Positions 14,401 to 23,325 of a DNA stretch of 64,000 nt are shown piece by piece (the stretch's first letter is position 1; each line of letters starts with the position of its first letter). Below the pieces are notes generated by a model. The model saw only the letters and a list, made by a program, of their open reading frames with translations. It had not been told where the DNA came from and ran no database searches. Made by a program: the position numbers and the translations under genes. Location of the stretch: the NCBI GenBank assembly GCA_914767715.1, contig OU612069.1:29387387-29451386 (forward strand). Direction: 5' to 3'. This stretch comes from Membranipora membranacea (taxonomy: Eukaryota > Bryozoa > Gymnolaemata > Cheilostomatida > Membraniporidae).

Positions 14401-14997
14401 ATGTATGTAAGACTCCCAGGGGCCCATGGATTGATTGTAATTGTTTAAAGTTTAGGTCACCTCAGTTCGATATTTTAGTACTAGTACAAACATGAAATCA
14501 TTTGGGGTCAAATATACCATTTTAGCCCTTCCTAGTGGCTGGAAACGCTCTCAGTGCTTCTGCAGACGGGGCTCCGACCCGTACCCCGTTGGGGGGCCCC
14601 CCAAACCCCCAGGTGGGTGACTCGGGTGCTTTGCACCCTCGAAGCACCACGTCGTGGTGCAGTATCGCTGTAAAATGGAATCTCCCTATTTTGTATTTAG
14701 ATTACTTGGCAAGTATGCCCTCTTGCATTCAACTTCATACTCTAATCCTCAGTCAACTCTAGATCACATTAACAATCATTAATATCTATATGTAGCTGTT
14801 ATTGCTGCTATGATGCCGATGTGAGACTGGTTCTTCTTTCAATCAATGTAAACTACATGAAGTCCTGGTCCAAGTAGAAGACATTATGAGTACAGGTTTT
14901 AATACTCAGACTAGATATCCTTCTCTCACCTTCTTCTCCATATATCAGCTTGTGTCAGATCATCCCTCAGTAAGTTCTCTCCTCCTCCCTCTGACAT
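5266..14997 (-). CDS. four-transmembrane tyrosine kinase, tandem copy 1 (10 exons, 522 aa)
   Basis: Ten exons joined by GT-AG introns with matching phases give 522 residues: 14930-14997, 10623-10824, 10099-10227, 9709-9874, 9330-9536, 8889-9070, 8571-8680, 7706-7868, 6490-6626, 5266-5470. Residues 1-23 are a polar N-terminus ending in RRR. Four hydrophobic segments follow (about 24-45, 55-76, 91-119, 134-160), with a CTKETC pair between the third and fourth. A juxtamembrane stretch leads to the kinase domain: glycine loop GGGFYGIV (229-236), Lys254, helix-C Glu272, HRDLAARN (346-353), DFG (366-368), YSRDYY activation loop (374-379), DVWSFG, and a short tail with tyrosines 498, 510 and 513. 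All catalytic residues are present. Seen: exons, motifs, phases. Known: the kinase motifs define tyrosine kinases. Inferred: the module resembles MS4A/CD20 (Q28, G32, G39 spacing in helix 1; Cys pair in loop 2), placing the kinase in the cytosol. Confidence 0.85.
5946..6432. repeat. 10-bp satellite (GTCTGTCAAA)n in kinase gene 1 intron 9
   Basis: About 49 head-to-tail copies of a GTCTGTCAAA/GTCTCTCAAA unit with an occasional CTACCATT variant. The paralogous intron in gene 2 keeps only a trace (17590-17630), so the array expanded after duplication. Confidence 0.9.
6490..6626 (-). CDS. kinase gene 1 exon 9 (kinase subdomain IX-X)
   Basis: Begins [19 protein letters not shown], completing DVWSFG with exon 8, and ends PQI before donor GTGAGT. 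Confidence 0.9.
6680..7165. mobile_element. fold-back MITE in kinase gene 1 intron 8
   Basis: Arms of roughly 150 bp (about 6685-6850 and 6990-7150) are inverted copies containing CTCATCTATGAGCTATGA and CCATGGGGCCTAGTGCTG. Ends resemble AACTCCAGAAGG / GACTCCGGAAGG. Gene 2 intron 8 lacks it, giving an empty site. Confidence 0.75.
7706..7868 (-). CDS. kinase gene 1 exon 8 (DFG and activation loop)
   Basis: Encodes [17 protein letters not shown] and [12 protein letters not shown]. The Y-x3-Y-Y spacing of activation-loop tyrosines resembles the insulin-receptor/Trk/ROR type. Donor GTATGT. Confidence 0.9.
8571..8680 (-). CDS. kinase gene 1 exon 7 (catalytic loop)
   Basis: Contains HRDLAARNC with catalytic Asp348 and Asn353. 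The AAR form marks a tyrosine kinase. Donor GTAAGT; just inside the intron are degenerate GTGAGTAATAC-like repeats. Confidence 0.9.
8889..9070 (-). CDS. kinase gene 1 exon 6 (helix C to hinge)
   Basis: Encodes [16 protein letters not shown] (helix C, Glu272), [10 protein letters not shown] and the hinge/early C-lobe [14 protein letters not shown]. Donor GTGGTG. The equivalent exon of gene 2 carries the 22-bp expansion. Confidence 0.85.
9330..9536 (-). CDS. kinase gene 1 exon 5 (ATP-binding loop and catalytic Lys)
   Basis: Contains the glycine loop [11 protein letters not shown] and VGIKTLK, where Lys254 is the conserved ATP-anchoring lysine. The usual VAIK alanine is glycine. Acceptor TTCTAG; donor GTGCAT is weak, but phase and paralog agree. 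Confidence 0.85.
9709..9874 (-). CDS. kinase gene 1 exon 4 (helix 4 and juxtamembrane segment)
   Basis: Encodes helix 4 ([20 protein letters not shown]) followed by the stop-transfer-like CRRLKV and a Ser/Thr-rich juxtamembrane stretch. Donor GTGAGA. Confidence 0.8.
10099..10227 (-). CDS. kinase gene 1 exon 3 (helix 3 and Cys-containing loop)
   Basis: 129 bases, phase 0 at both ends, acceptor TTTTAG, donor GTAAGT. Encodes [16 protein letters not shown] and following hydrophobic residues, then the loop GCTKETCQ. Confidence 0.8.
10623..10824 (-). CDS. kinase gene 1 exon 2 (membrane helices 1 and 2)
   Basis: Acceptor TTTTCAG, donor GTAAGA. Encodes [16 protein letters not shown] (helix 1), a short WSSHE loop, helix 2 ([15 protein letters not shown]) and a basic CTRLTRP loop ending in RR. 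Confidence 0.8.
13225..13301. repeat. small palindrome inside the 11127-14717 element
   Basis: AAGGTACTAAAAAGGTACTA and its inverted copy surround a 25-base loop, making a strong hairpin. Confidence 0.75.
14310..14435 (-). repeat. hairpin repeat, family of 36840-36960
   Basis: Contains the short palindrome TAGCCTGTCAAGACAGGCTA and an outer inverted pair (GGGACTTACATGCCT / AGGCATGTATGTAAG). Its reverse complement aligns with 36840-36960. Confidence 0.65.
14535..14665. repeat. GC-rich hairpin cluster
   Basis: In an otherwise AT-rich region this stretch packs several perfect stems: GGGGGGCCCCCC, GGGTGCTTTGCACCC and GCACCACGTCGTGGTGC. Function unknown; probably a transposon part. Confidence 0.55.
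14930..14997 (-). CDS. kinase gene 1 exon 1 (start codon, N-terminus)
   Basis: Start ATG at 14997; encodes [13 protein letters not shown] and ends WRR plus two bases of an Arg codon before GTGAGA. Gene 2 has an exon with identical coding sequence, which supports the start. No signal peptide is present, as expected for a cytosolic N-terminus. Confidence 0.8.
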
Positions 14998-17062
14998 TGT
15001 TATCAGATTGAGATATTCTCAGTTTAGACATGTGACTGTAAAGGGACCTGATGAGGATGTTCTGTTGCTCAGAGTATTACTGAGCTTATTTACATGTACA
15101 TACACACATATAGAAACTAAATATTCGCCTCAATCAGTTTTTTGCCTGCAACTAATTATAAGTTTTGTCAAAATGATTACTGTGTCAATGCATTGTTTAT
15201 ATCAGACAGACAAATAATTTAATCATCAACCTCCTGATCAATCACATTAAATCGGGACATATTTATAAACTACTTCCTTGAAGCAGTTTAAACATGAGGA
15301 ATGAATGGATGATGAGTCAATCATCAGTGACTTACAATTCATAGTACAGAGTAAGCTGCTTAATTAGAATCATGTTTATACAACAGTCCTGTCAATTTAG
15401 ACCCCTGAGTGTTGTCCCAGCTCGGCTGGTTCTACACCCAGTTTATTCAAAGATGTAACTATAATTCAAGGAAAACGCCCAAAACGGCTAATCAAGGTAG
15501 AGTGTAACTCCATATTCGGATGATTGTTTTTGACAAAGGTATCGATCATGATCCGCACTAAACACATATAAACAAAGCTGCCTATCCTGATTACCACTGT
15601 TCACTCAGTTGTCGATAACCTCCTTATTTCGCTAGCATACCAGTTTTATGGCATCTGATAATATTCTATCATTGCATGACAGGCGTAGGGAGTAGGATAT
15701 ATCCTTGTTGAGAAAAATAGATGCTGGTCTGTTACGAGGTTAAGTTAAATTCATTTGTCTGATTCACCAGTTCACAATACAAGAGGTAAAGTAATCAGTT
15801 GGCAGCATAATACCAATCAGTGGAGCTTCAGCTATTTCAATAGAATAAGAGACGTAATCAAGGTATATTTTTATCCATAGACCCTCTAACCTAACCTAAC
15901 TGAAATCTTCTAACACTTTTTGTTATTTATTATTATATATGTTATTATTTATTATTATATATGTTAAGGCTCATGTGGCTCAAGTACACATGAAATGAGA
16001 TGAAATACGCTCAGATATCAACTTTGCTCTGTCAGACTTGCACAGCCTATTTTGAAACATTTTATTCTTTTGTAGCTGTGCATGTGTAATGTCATTTTTT
16101 TTATTTGAGGTGGCAGACAACCACAAAAGTTACATTTTGATATTTGATGCGGAATGATGTACTCCTTGGATGTTGGATCTTGGATGTTATAAATAAATAT
16201 TAAATTTGAAAATTTTAATTATTCCAATTACAAACTCTCTTCCACCATTTTGTTTCAGTAAGTCAAATACCCATATTCTCCAAATAAATATATTATTTGA
16301 AATAAATCATGTATAAAAGATTTTTTTCTTGAATCGAGGCAGTTATCTTTTGTTGTGTCAATCTTAATATATAAACAGTCAGCTCAGTTACAAATTCATC
16401 TACAAAAACAATCTTATTGCTTTCAGTAACAGCAATTAATTGCAGCCAGGGGTGGAGGGGCTACTGACTGCCCTGTGGTGCAGATCCAAAGCTTTTACCT
16501 TGCATTTCTACTGTTGAGTATGTTGGCTACTGGTGAAGGTTTATTGCATCTTGATCCGTATTAAGTGGTGCCAGTGTTGTCTTCTATTTTAATGTTATTC
16601 TTCGTCAATCTCAACTAACTACGGCCGCCATCACAAATACTACACAAACAACTACACTAATGACTACTACTACCCACGACCAACCTACAGTCCGAATCAA
16701 TATCCTTAATGCCCACTCCTCAGACTAGGGGATTAGGATTTAAAGGAATTTATTTTAATGAATGGTTACTTTATTAGACATACATGGATATTTGTCAGTG
16801 CTATTTCATCGCTCTCAAAGGTATATTGAGAGAAAATAACTTCCCCTTCTGATGAACCATTATGCATGTGAAATTACTGTGGTAAAGTTTATATAATTAG
16901 TGAAAAGTTTGAGATAAAGCATTCCTCAACTTTGATGCTACACATATGCTTAGGCGATTGGCTACATTGATACTACGTAAGATATTCTTTGGTAGTTTTC
17001 CACTTAATATTGGTATCGGTTGGCTGGTTTTCTATTATTGTTAGCTATTGGTTGCTTGTCTG
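14998..17062. other. intergenic DNA between the tandem kinase genes
   Basis: The first 240 bp upstream of gene 1 match the upstream region of gene 2 (23326-23560), including GGGACCTGATGAGGATGTTCT, so the duplicated unit includes the 5' flank. No TATA box is evident. A dispersed repeat occupies 16090-16570. No other gene was found. Confidence 0.5.
16090..16570 (+). repeat. dispersed repeat, inverted relative of 41150-41221 plus 42277-42735
   Basis: From ACAACCACAAAAGTTA through CAAATTCATCTACAAAAACA-like sequence to TACTGTTGAGTATGTTGG, it aligns in reverse with 42285-42735 and continues across the 41222-42276 insertion. This copy is therefore the uninterrupted version. Confidence 0.8.
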
Positions 17063-17324
17063 TTATGGTTGGTCTTTGATTGGCTTGTATTCTGTGCTGG
17101 CTTCTGATTGGTTGCTTCTGTGTGATACATCTGATGCAGGTAGTTTAGTATATAAGTGATAGTCAGATGATATATCCTGAGTGAGAACTCTCATATAATT
17201 ATGTGACTTATCCCCACGAGCAGCAATGGAGGGATTCAGAAGGGAATTCAGTGATTTGTTTAGTTGTGTGAAGGTTGGTCTTTTCTCTGGATCCTCATCC
17301 CAACATTCATACATCATGTTGTAA
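17063..17324 (-). CDS. kinase gene 2 exon 10 (tail, stop)
   Basis: [18 protein letters not shown] block, then the tail shared with gene 1 and 19 further residues rich in Ser, Gln and Glu with one more tyrosine (EYKP). Confidence 0.8.
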
Positions 17325-17629
17325 CTATCAAAATATAATCAAGAGACAATTTAAACCAGTCTATATAGTAATACAACACCTGAGCTTGAATGATGGAAGT
17401 AGTGGAAGGAAATATGAAAGATGTTCATCGAAGAAGAAAAATGAAGGAAAGCATGTGCATGTTTTAGATATTTTAATAATCCATAATTCACCCAGTGAAA
17501 GTCATCCATTGGCTCACGATACTGAGACAGTCAAAGTGAGTCAAACTATAATAGTACTACATCATCAGCTTGGATAATGAATAATTGTTCAAATCTCTTT
17601 AAGTCTGTCAAAGTGTAATATTGTCTAAT

Positions 17630-18306
17630 GATACTTGCCAACCTGTATGCATAAAGCGTTTATAAACACTTATTTGACACTAATTGAGTTTTAAACTCAA
17701 AACGCTAGCTGTACGCATTTATGGATTTTCAAACACTTGTTCATCTAATTAGGTAATCAAAAACGCATATTTAGTGTTTTCTTCAGTTAACTTGCATAAT
17801 CTTGTCATTGTTGATTAATAGTCAAAACAATGAGTAACTCCTTGGTCTAAAACTCTGGTCTTGCCTTCAGAAAACCATTGTGTTGATGTGATGTGGACTT
17901 TTTACCTGCTCAAGTCTTAAATGAGTAAACTTTTATTTAATGAGAGTAACAAAGTTGCCCACCTCCTTGTTGGGGTGGGATAACTCAGATCTCCTGCCCC
18001 AGTGGGGCCCCAGTGTTTCAAGGGCAACCAGGGTTTCAAATAGCCTGTCTTGTCAAGGCAGGCTAGGTTTCAAACAACTTTTCATTGATTATTAGCAGAT
18101 TGCACCTTACAAATAGGGACAAAGACAAGTGTTGAGTGAACCACATACCCACGCTACTATAGTCTGCGCACTGTGATAGAAGCACCTTACGCAAAAAACT
18201 TTTTGGGGCAATTTCAGGTCATTTAAGGCACCCTGGAGTTTCGTAAGCATTTTTAAGCATTTTGCAAATTTTTGTAAGCATTTTGGAAAAATTAGGTTGG
18301 CAAGTC
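17630..18306. mobile_element. inserted element in kinase gene 2 intron 9
   Basis: The ends TACTTGCCAACCT and AGGTTGGCAAGT are inverted repeats, related to the ends of the 11127-14717 element. Gene 1 lacks this DNA at the same site. Inside, 17720-17990 matches 30110-30400 in reverse and 18040-18066 is a TAGCCTGTCTTG hairpin. No clean target duplication was seen. Confidence 0.6.
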
Positions 18307-18351
18307 TGGCGTTAGGGTGAGTCAGATTATTGAATCTGTTAGATAACTCAC

Positions 18352-18488
18352 ATGATCTGTGGACACTGATTTGGTTTATCAAGTCTTTGTCCCGACTGGA
18401 GATATGACTTCACCTCAAAGTTAGATATAGAGGGATATGGATGAGCTCCTCCTGTTAATAACTCCCACATCAGAACACCGAATGACCA
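18352..18488 (-). CDS. kinase gene 2 exon 9
   Basis: Encodes the WSFGVLMWE block, same length and phase as gene 1. Confidence 0.85.
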
Positions 18489-18639
18489 CTGAAAAAAATA
18501 AACTGTGTGCCTCACACAAGAATAATAAATCTGTGTCTTACCCGAAAATAATTAACTGTATGTATTTAACCAGAAGTGACTATTAGACCATTAGACCATT
18601 AGTTAAGATGTTCTAGAGGCAAGTGGAACAGGCACATAC

Positions 18640-18802
18640 TACATCAGACTGAGAACTGAATCTTTCTTCTTTCATTGCTTCCAACGACATCCATTTCAAT
18701 GGCAGCGGTCTTTCCTTATCGGTCACCACATAGTAATCCCTTGAATAGGCATCTCGTGCCAGACCAAAGTCTCCAATCTTCACGACATAATCTCCAGCAA
18801 CC
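18640..18802 (-). CDS. kinase gene 2 exon 8 (DFG, activation loop)
   Basis: Same length as gene 1 exon 8, [14 protein letters not shown] retained. Confidence 0.85.
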
Positions 18803-19530
18803 CTGCGTCAGAAAATAAAATGATGTTTCGAGTGAGATTTTGTGATATCATAAGAATTGTCAAAGCTTCAATATATTTTCTTGTATTGCAAAAATTGCTC
18901 ATGAAAATAAATTTATATTGTATGACAAATATTTGTTAAGTGGCTATTGTTGAGAAGTTATATCAGTTCATAACTTTGTGCCAGTAATTAGATCATCCCA
19001 GTAATTAACTTGAAAAATGTCTACTTCGCAAATGTTTACAATGAGTCGGCTGTAACATGACTGAACTAATCAAACCAGTCAAATATGAGAAAATGTTAAC
19101 ACCAATCATACATATATTATTGCCATAAATGCATTTTCAAGGTCAGATATGAAAATATATCAGGGACTAAAAAGATAAAATAGTGGCAGCATACTATGGT
19201 TGTACGGTACATCCAACCCTTTAACACTCATTTTCATTGTAACTGAGCAAAAGGGAGAATTCTAACAGTTTCAATAATTATCACCATAGAGCATGGAAAG
19301 TTTTTGAATAACAATTATTAATAAGTTCAGCAGTGCTGACTATGAAAAGAGTCCCATTCAACATATTAATTATTGGACTGCACAAATATGCACTTAAAGT
19401 GGTGACTAATACACCCAAAATAGTGAGTAATACATACCAAATGATGAATAAACACACAAAATCGTGAGTAATACACATATAGTGGTGAGTAATACACTTA
19501 ATCTGGTGAGTATTTGAGGGTAATACTTAC

Positions 19531-19640
19531 ATGCAGTTACGAGCAGCCAAGTCACGATGTACAAAACGCTGCTGTGACAGGTAAGCCATTCCATTTGACA
19601 CCTGATATGCAAAGTGACATGCATCACCGAATGTCAGGTG
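19531..19640 (-). CDS. kinase gene 2 exon 7 (catalytic loop)
   Basis: HRDLAARNC retained; donor GTAAGT followed in the intron by repeated GTATTACTCAC-like motifs. Confidence 0.85.
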
Positions 19641-19805
19641 CTGTTGGAAAAAATATGAATCAGTCTCATGTCGACAAAGAATATGCTTTCTTTACCTGTC
19701 GTGCACACTCAAAAATGTTATGCATAGATTGAAAATGATTCACAACTGGTCCCTTATTGAATTGAAATAAATGTTCACAATACAGATTCATCCTAAACCT
19801 ACCAC

Positions 19806-20097
19806 CTCGGTTTTCCTGATGAAGGATCTCATGTCACCGTTTGGAGGATCTCATGTCACCGTTTGGAGGATCTCATGTCACCGTTTGGAGGATCTCATGT
19901 CACCGTTTGGAGGATCTCATGTCACCGTTTGGAGGATCTCATGTCACCGTTTGCCATAAAAGGTAAAACAACCATTGGAGGGATGTCACTCTCATAAATG
20001 ACCCCTATGAGCTCAAGAATATTCACATGATCGAAGAACATCATCATCGTTCCTTCTTGTAGAAAGCTCTCCACTTCCGAACTATAAGCTGTTTCTA
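19806..20097 (-). pseudogene. kinase gene 2 exon 6, disrupted by 22-bp tandem repeat
   Basis: 292 bases against 182 in gene 1; the 110-base excess is exactly five extra copies of a 22-bp unit at 19825-19955. Flanking codons (helix C before, SFIRKTE-equivalent after) are intact. The excess is not a multiple of three and an in-frame TGA appears in the second unit. Confidence 0.9.
19825..19955. repeat. 22-bp exonic minisatellite, six copies
   Basis: Unit GATCTCATGTCACCGTTTGG plus AG, five perfect copies and a sixth ending in GCC that joins normal exon sequence. Gene 1 has one diverged copy. The identity of the units indicates very recent expansion. Confidence 0.95.
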
Positions 20098-20291
20098 CTA
20101 AAATAGTGATAGCGTAGGATTGAGTTATCGAGAAAAATGTGTTTAAATTTGCACTACAGGATTATATAAGAGTTGTGCTACTAAATTGTGAAATTGTTTT
20201 CCCACAGATTGCCTGCAACTTGTGCAATCGAACACTTGTGTTCCTGGATAATCACATCACATCATAACCACACACATAAACACATGCATAT

Positions 20292-21212
20292 CTCTCTTCT
20301 CTCTCTTGCAGTCAGTCGATACGACTAGGACTATCTCATGGTTTCGGTTTTGGTTTGATAACAGATATCCATGCAGCTCTGTTGCCTGCCGTGGTCTGCC
20401 AGGATTTCAGGTTGATTTGTTGATGTTTCATGTTTCGTTTCACCACACCCTTGAATCTGAGTCCTGGTCCCCCTTGGTTTCTTTTTCCTTCACATAGTTG
20501 TGAGTACAGCAGTTGTCTAGGAAGCCGGTCATTCTCCATCCTTTGCAAATGGCCTAACCATCCCAGGTTTTTCTCTATACAGATGTCCGCCATCCATGCT
20601 AGGTTTGCACGGCTTAGGATTTCATCATTGGTGATCTTATCATATCATTTGTTACTCATAATGTCTCCAAGCTGCCTCATCATGTAGGCGTGTAGCTTTT
20701 TGACCCCTACCCTGTATATGTTCCAGGGTTCAGCTCCATAAAGGAGTGTCGACAGTACCACCGCTCTGTCGACTTTGCATTTGGCCCTGATAGAGACATG
20801 CCTGTTATTCCACAGCCTCTGACGTAGGTTTATCTATAACCATTTTTCATTAAACTGCATACAAATTATTAAGCAGTACTTGGCTCTCGCCTTACCAGGT
20901 CCGCTCTCTCGGCAGTGTGAGAATGTCAACTAGCGGGCAAGAACAGGTCGAGACATGCTAGCATTTTCATACTGCTGCAGTGGCTGGCCGGAATACAAGT
21001 TTGTCTGTACCCGCCCACAGGTGCTGCCACACACACCTTCTGAGATTGCCCCTAGGGAGCAGTTTTGCAGATATTGTTTTTGGTTCTGCAGGGATGTCTG
21101 AGTCATCCTCCTCACATCGGGTGATGTGAGGGTGTTCGGTTTAGTCGATGCCATGCAACAGGTGGTACTGGATTCATGGTTACCGATAGCAGGTGAACCA
21201 ACTGACCTGACT
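20292..21212 (-). mobile_element. RTE-type retroelement, internally deleted, with 16-bp target duplication
   Basis: Sits in intron 5 of kinase gene 2, flanked by the direct repeat ATAAACACATGCATAT (20276-20291 and 21213-21228). Gene 1 intron 5 lacks it. The minus-strand 3' part encodes an RTE-like C-terminus (GWLGHLQRMENDRLPRQLLY), homologous to 24407-24910; the 5' part is a different short frame. The endonuclease and RT catalytic core are missing. The 3' tail is a GA-rich run. Target duplication plus tail indicate target-primed reverse transcription. Confidence 0.85.
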
Positions 21213-21266
21213 ATAAACACATGCATATAACCATGCACATAAGCAGACGTACATGTACACACCCAC

Positions 21267-21473
21267 CTTTGAGCGTTTTGATGCCGACCTCTACTTCTGA
21301 TTGACCCGGGCACTGATATGTTCCTTTATATACAATCCCATAGAACCCTCCTCCAATCTGTTGTCCTATTTTTGTATGTTTGGAATGAATTTGACATCTT
21401 TTGATACGACTGAGAACCTCCTCACTCGGCACTGAGGTTGTGGTGGAGATATTGGCTGTTCTCATCTCTACAT
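21267..21473 (-). CDS. kinase gene 2 exon 5 (glycine loop, catalytic Lys)
   Basis: Encodes [12 protein letters not shown] and VGIKTLK; acceptor CTTGCAG, donor GTGGGT. Confidence 0.85.
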
Positions 21474-21661
21474 CTGCAAGATCAGAAAACTTTATCTCAC
21501 TACGTTGCTCAGGAGCGAGCAATGCGCTTGATGCTGTTATCCTAAGCCTATTATTGGTTTGTGCTTGCTGTCAATATCTGGTTTGCATTATGGTTGGTTT
21601 TGTATTTTGGTAATATTGTGGGACACTTTTGTTAATAATGAAAAGCCCAGAAATGTCTCAC

Positions 21662-21827
21662 CTCCTAAGTCGGCACCAGCTTTAGTTTGACTTTTTGTCG
21701 ACTGAGGAGATGTAAGGGTAGTATCAGTGTTCACCTTCAGCCGCCGACATGTAATCGCATAAGTGGCAATACCAGCCGTAAACTGTATAACTTCAAACGA
21801 GAATATGGTCACCACCAGAGCAAAAAC
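21662..21827 (-). CDS. kinase gene 2 exon 4 (helix 4, juxtamembrane)
   Basis: Encodes [20 protein letters not shown] followed by CRRLKV; donor GTGAGA. Confidence 0.8.
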
Positions 21828-22056
21828 CTGCATATAGATATTCAGATTCAAGTACAATTCTGCTTGCCTGCCTCTCCAAGCGCTTCTGCATGCTAAAAAT
21901 ATGTTGTAAGGGCCAGACTGAAATTCCTAAATCTTGATTGAACTGAAACCAAAACTGTTGATGAATGTGAGTGTATATTATGATGAATAATGCTATATGA
22001 TTAAATCAATATGTTTCAACATATCATCTAAATCATGATATGATATCATGACTTAC

Positions 22057-22185
22057 CTGACAGGTTTCCTTGGTGCATCCTTGAGAAAGTGTTCCTTCAG
22101 AAATAAAGCTGAACACTCCAAAGGTTGTAATGGTACTGAACTTTAATAGCAGATCAAATGTATTCAGAACGATGCTTCCTACCAC
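22057..22185 (-). CDS. kinase gene 2 exon 3 (helix 3, Cys loop)
   Basis: 129 bases, phase 0 both ends; keeps the two loop cysteines; donor GTAAGT. Confidence 0.8.
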
Positions 22186-22580
22186 CTAAAACAAAGGAGA
22201 CGCCATCATAAAGCTGACATTGTCATGCTAACAACCTACAGTAGGGCCCATACTACGGCTCAACACAGTGTTGTTCTGCTAGAAACTTCATGTTATCTAG
22301 TCAAACCTCCTCATGACTGACCTATATGAATCTACACCTTGTTTTGATGAGGACCAATTATATTTCAATTTCTCTGACTGCTATAATGACATTCTCAGAT
22401 AGTTTAGTTTGGAAAGATCTGAACTGCCTAATCAGTGACCAATCTGTCTGTTTGACATATTTTGTGACCTATAAACTTCCAATCCATCAACGAGACAATA
22501 CGACGAGACAATTTCCCGCCAATTGTTGGCTGTTAGTAGGTTTGTATCAGTCAGACATAATACAGAAAGAGTCATCTTAC

Positions 22581-22782
22581 CCGCCGGTTTACCCCTAATG
22601 AGGGTCTAGTTAGCCTTGTACATCCAGCTGTGATCAGAGAGACTATACCGCTGGGTATTATCAGTGATCCAATAATAATCTCAAATGCAGTCGGTTCATG
22701 TGACGACCAAGCATTGGCAGATAGCAAAGTCACTCCAAGCAGAAGTCCTGCAATGCCTATAGCGAGCTGTCCTACAGCTAGT
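22581..22782 (-). CDS. kinase gene 2 exon 2 (helices 1 and 2)
   Basis: Encodes LAVGQLAIGIAGLLLG and a second helix; hydrophobicity is preserved despite several substitutions relative to gene 1. Confidence 0.8.
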
Positions 22783-23257
22783 CTGGCAATATACCAATAG
22801 AATTGTTAGTACTTCAGGCATTGTATAGAATTATCCCTCCTAACGTATGCATAAACAAGCAATGCTGTAGTAATTCAGGATGTAGGTCTTAGAATTATAA
22901 ACAGAGACACAGACCAAAGATAGTGTTGAGTAATAGTGAAGAGGTGAGCTAGCAATAAATATATAGAAATAAGGCCAAGTTCTTCCACTCAATCACTGGC
23001 CCAGGTAAACCACGGCCAACTCGATATCAGTACACAAAAGGCATCCATGTGTTGACCTTGAGCATGTGATTTCATACTCCAAACCAACCTTCAGTTATCA
23101 ACCAGCGGTCTAAAATAATAATGTACATCAGTATCTATACGCCGTTGTTGCCATTATATGATGGCAAACTGAGTGTGGATGTACTTCAATCGACTCAAGC
23201 TGAATGTGTCACAATGAGGAGAAGTTTTAATTCTCAGACTAGATATCCTCCTCTTAC

Positions 23258-23325
23258 CTTCTTCTCCATATATCAGCTTGTGTCAGATCATCCCTCAGTA
23301 AGTTCTCTCCTCCTCCCTCTGACAT
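23258..23325 (-). CDS. kinase gene 2 exon 1
   Basis: Start ATG at 23325; coding sequence identical to exon 1 of gene 1; donor GTAAGA. Confidence 0.8.

Larger units (their letters stand above)
11127..14717. mobile_element. DNA transposon with 8-bp target duplication in kinase gene 1 intron 1
   Basis: The left end CATACTTGCCAAGT is mirrored by ACTTGGCAAGTATG at the right end, and the insertion is flanked by the direct repeat CCCTCTTG (11119-11126 and 14718-14725). Gene 2 intron 1 is only 475 bp and lacks this DNA. Eight-base duplications are typical of hAT-type transposases (known); the superfamily here is inference. No intact transposase was recognised. A second left-end-like sequence at 13830 (CATACCTGACAAGTCTCCC) suggests a nested or composite copy 13830-14717. 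Confidence 0.7.
17063..23325 (-). pseudogene. four-transmembrane tyrosine kinase, tandem copy 2, frame broken in exon 6
   Basis: Same ten-exon structure and phases as copy 1: 23258-23325, 22581-22782, 22057-22185, 21662-21827, 21267-21473, 19806-20097, 19531-19640, 18640-18802, 18352-18488, 17063-17324. Exon 1 is identical in coding sequence; the four helices, glycine loop, [11 protein letters not shown] and YSRDYY-type loop are all retained. Without the repeat the product would be about 541 residues; the tail is 19 residues longer than in copy 1. Exon 6 carries five extra 22-bp units, which shift the frame and place TGA directly after residue 315, before the catalytic loop. As written it would encode a membrane protein with only part of the kinase N-lobe. 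The splice sites and other exons look intact, so loss is recent, allele-specific, or an assembly error. Confidence 0.8.

Noticed and set aside
19825-19955. A new intron removing the 22-bp units
   Set aside because: The unit has GT and AG dinucleotides, but splicing between them leaves the exon out of frame and lacks a pyrimidine tract.
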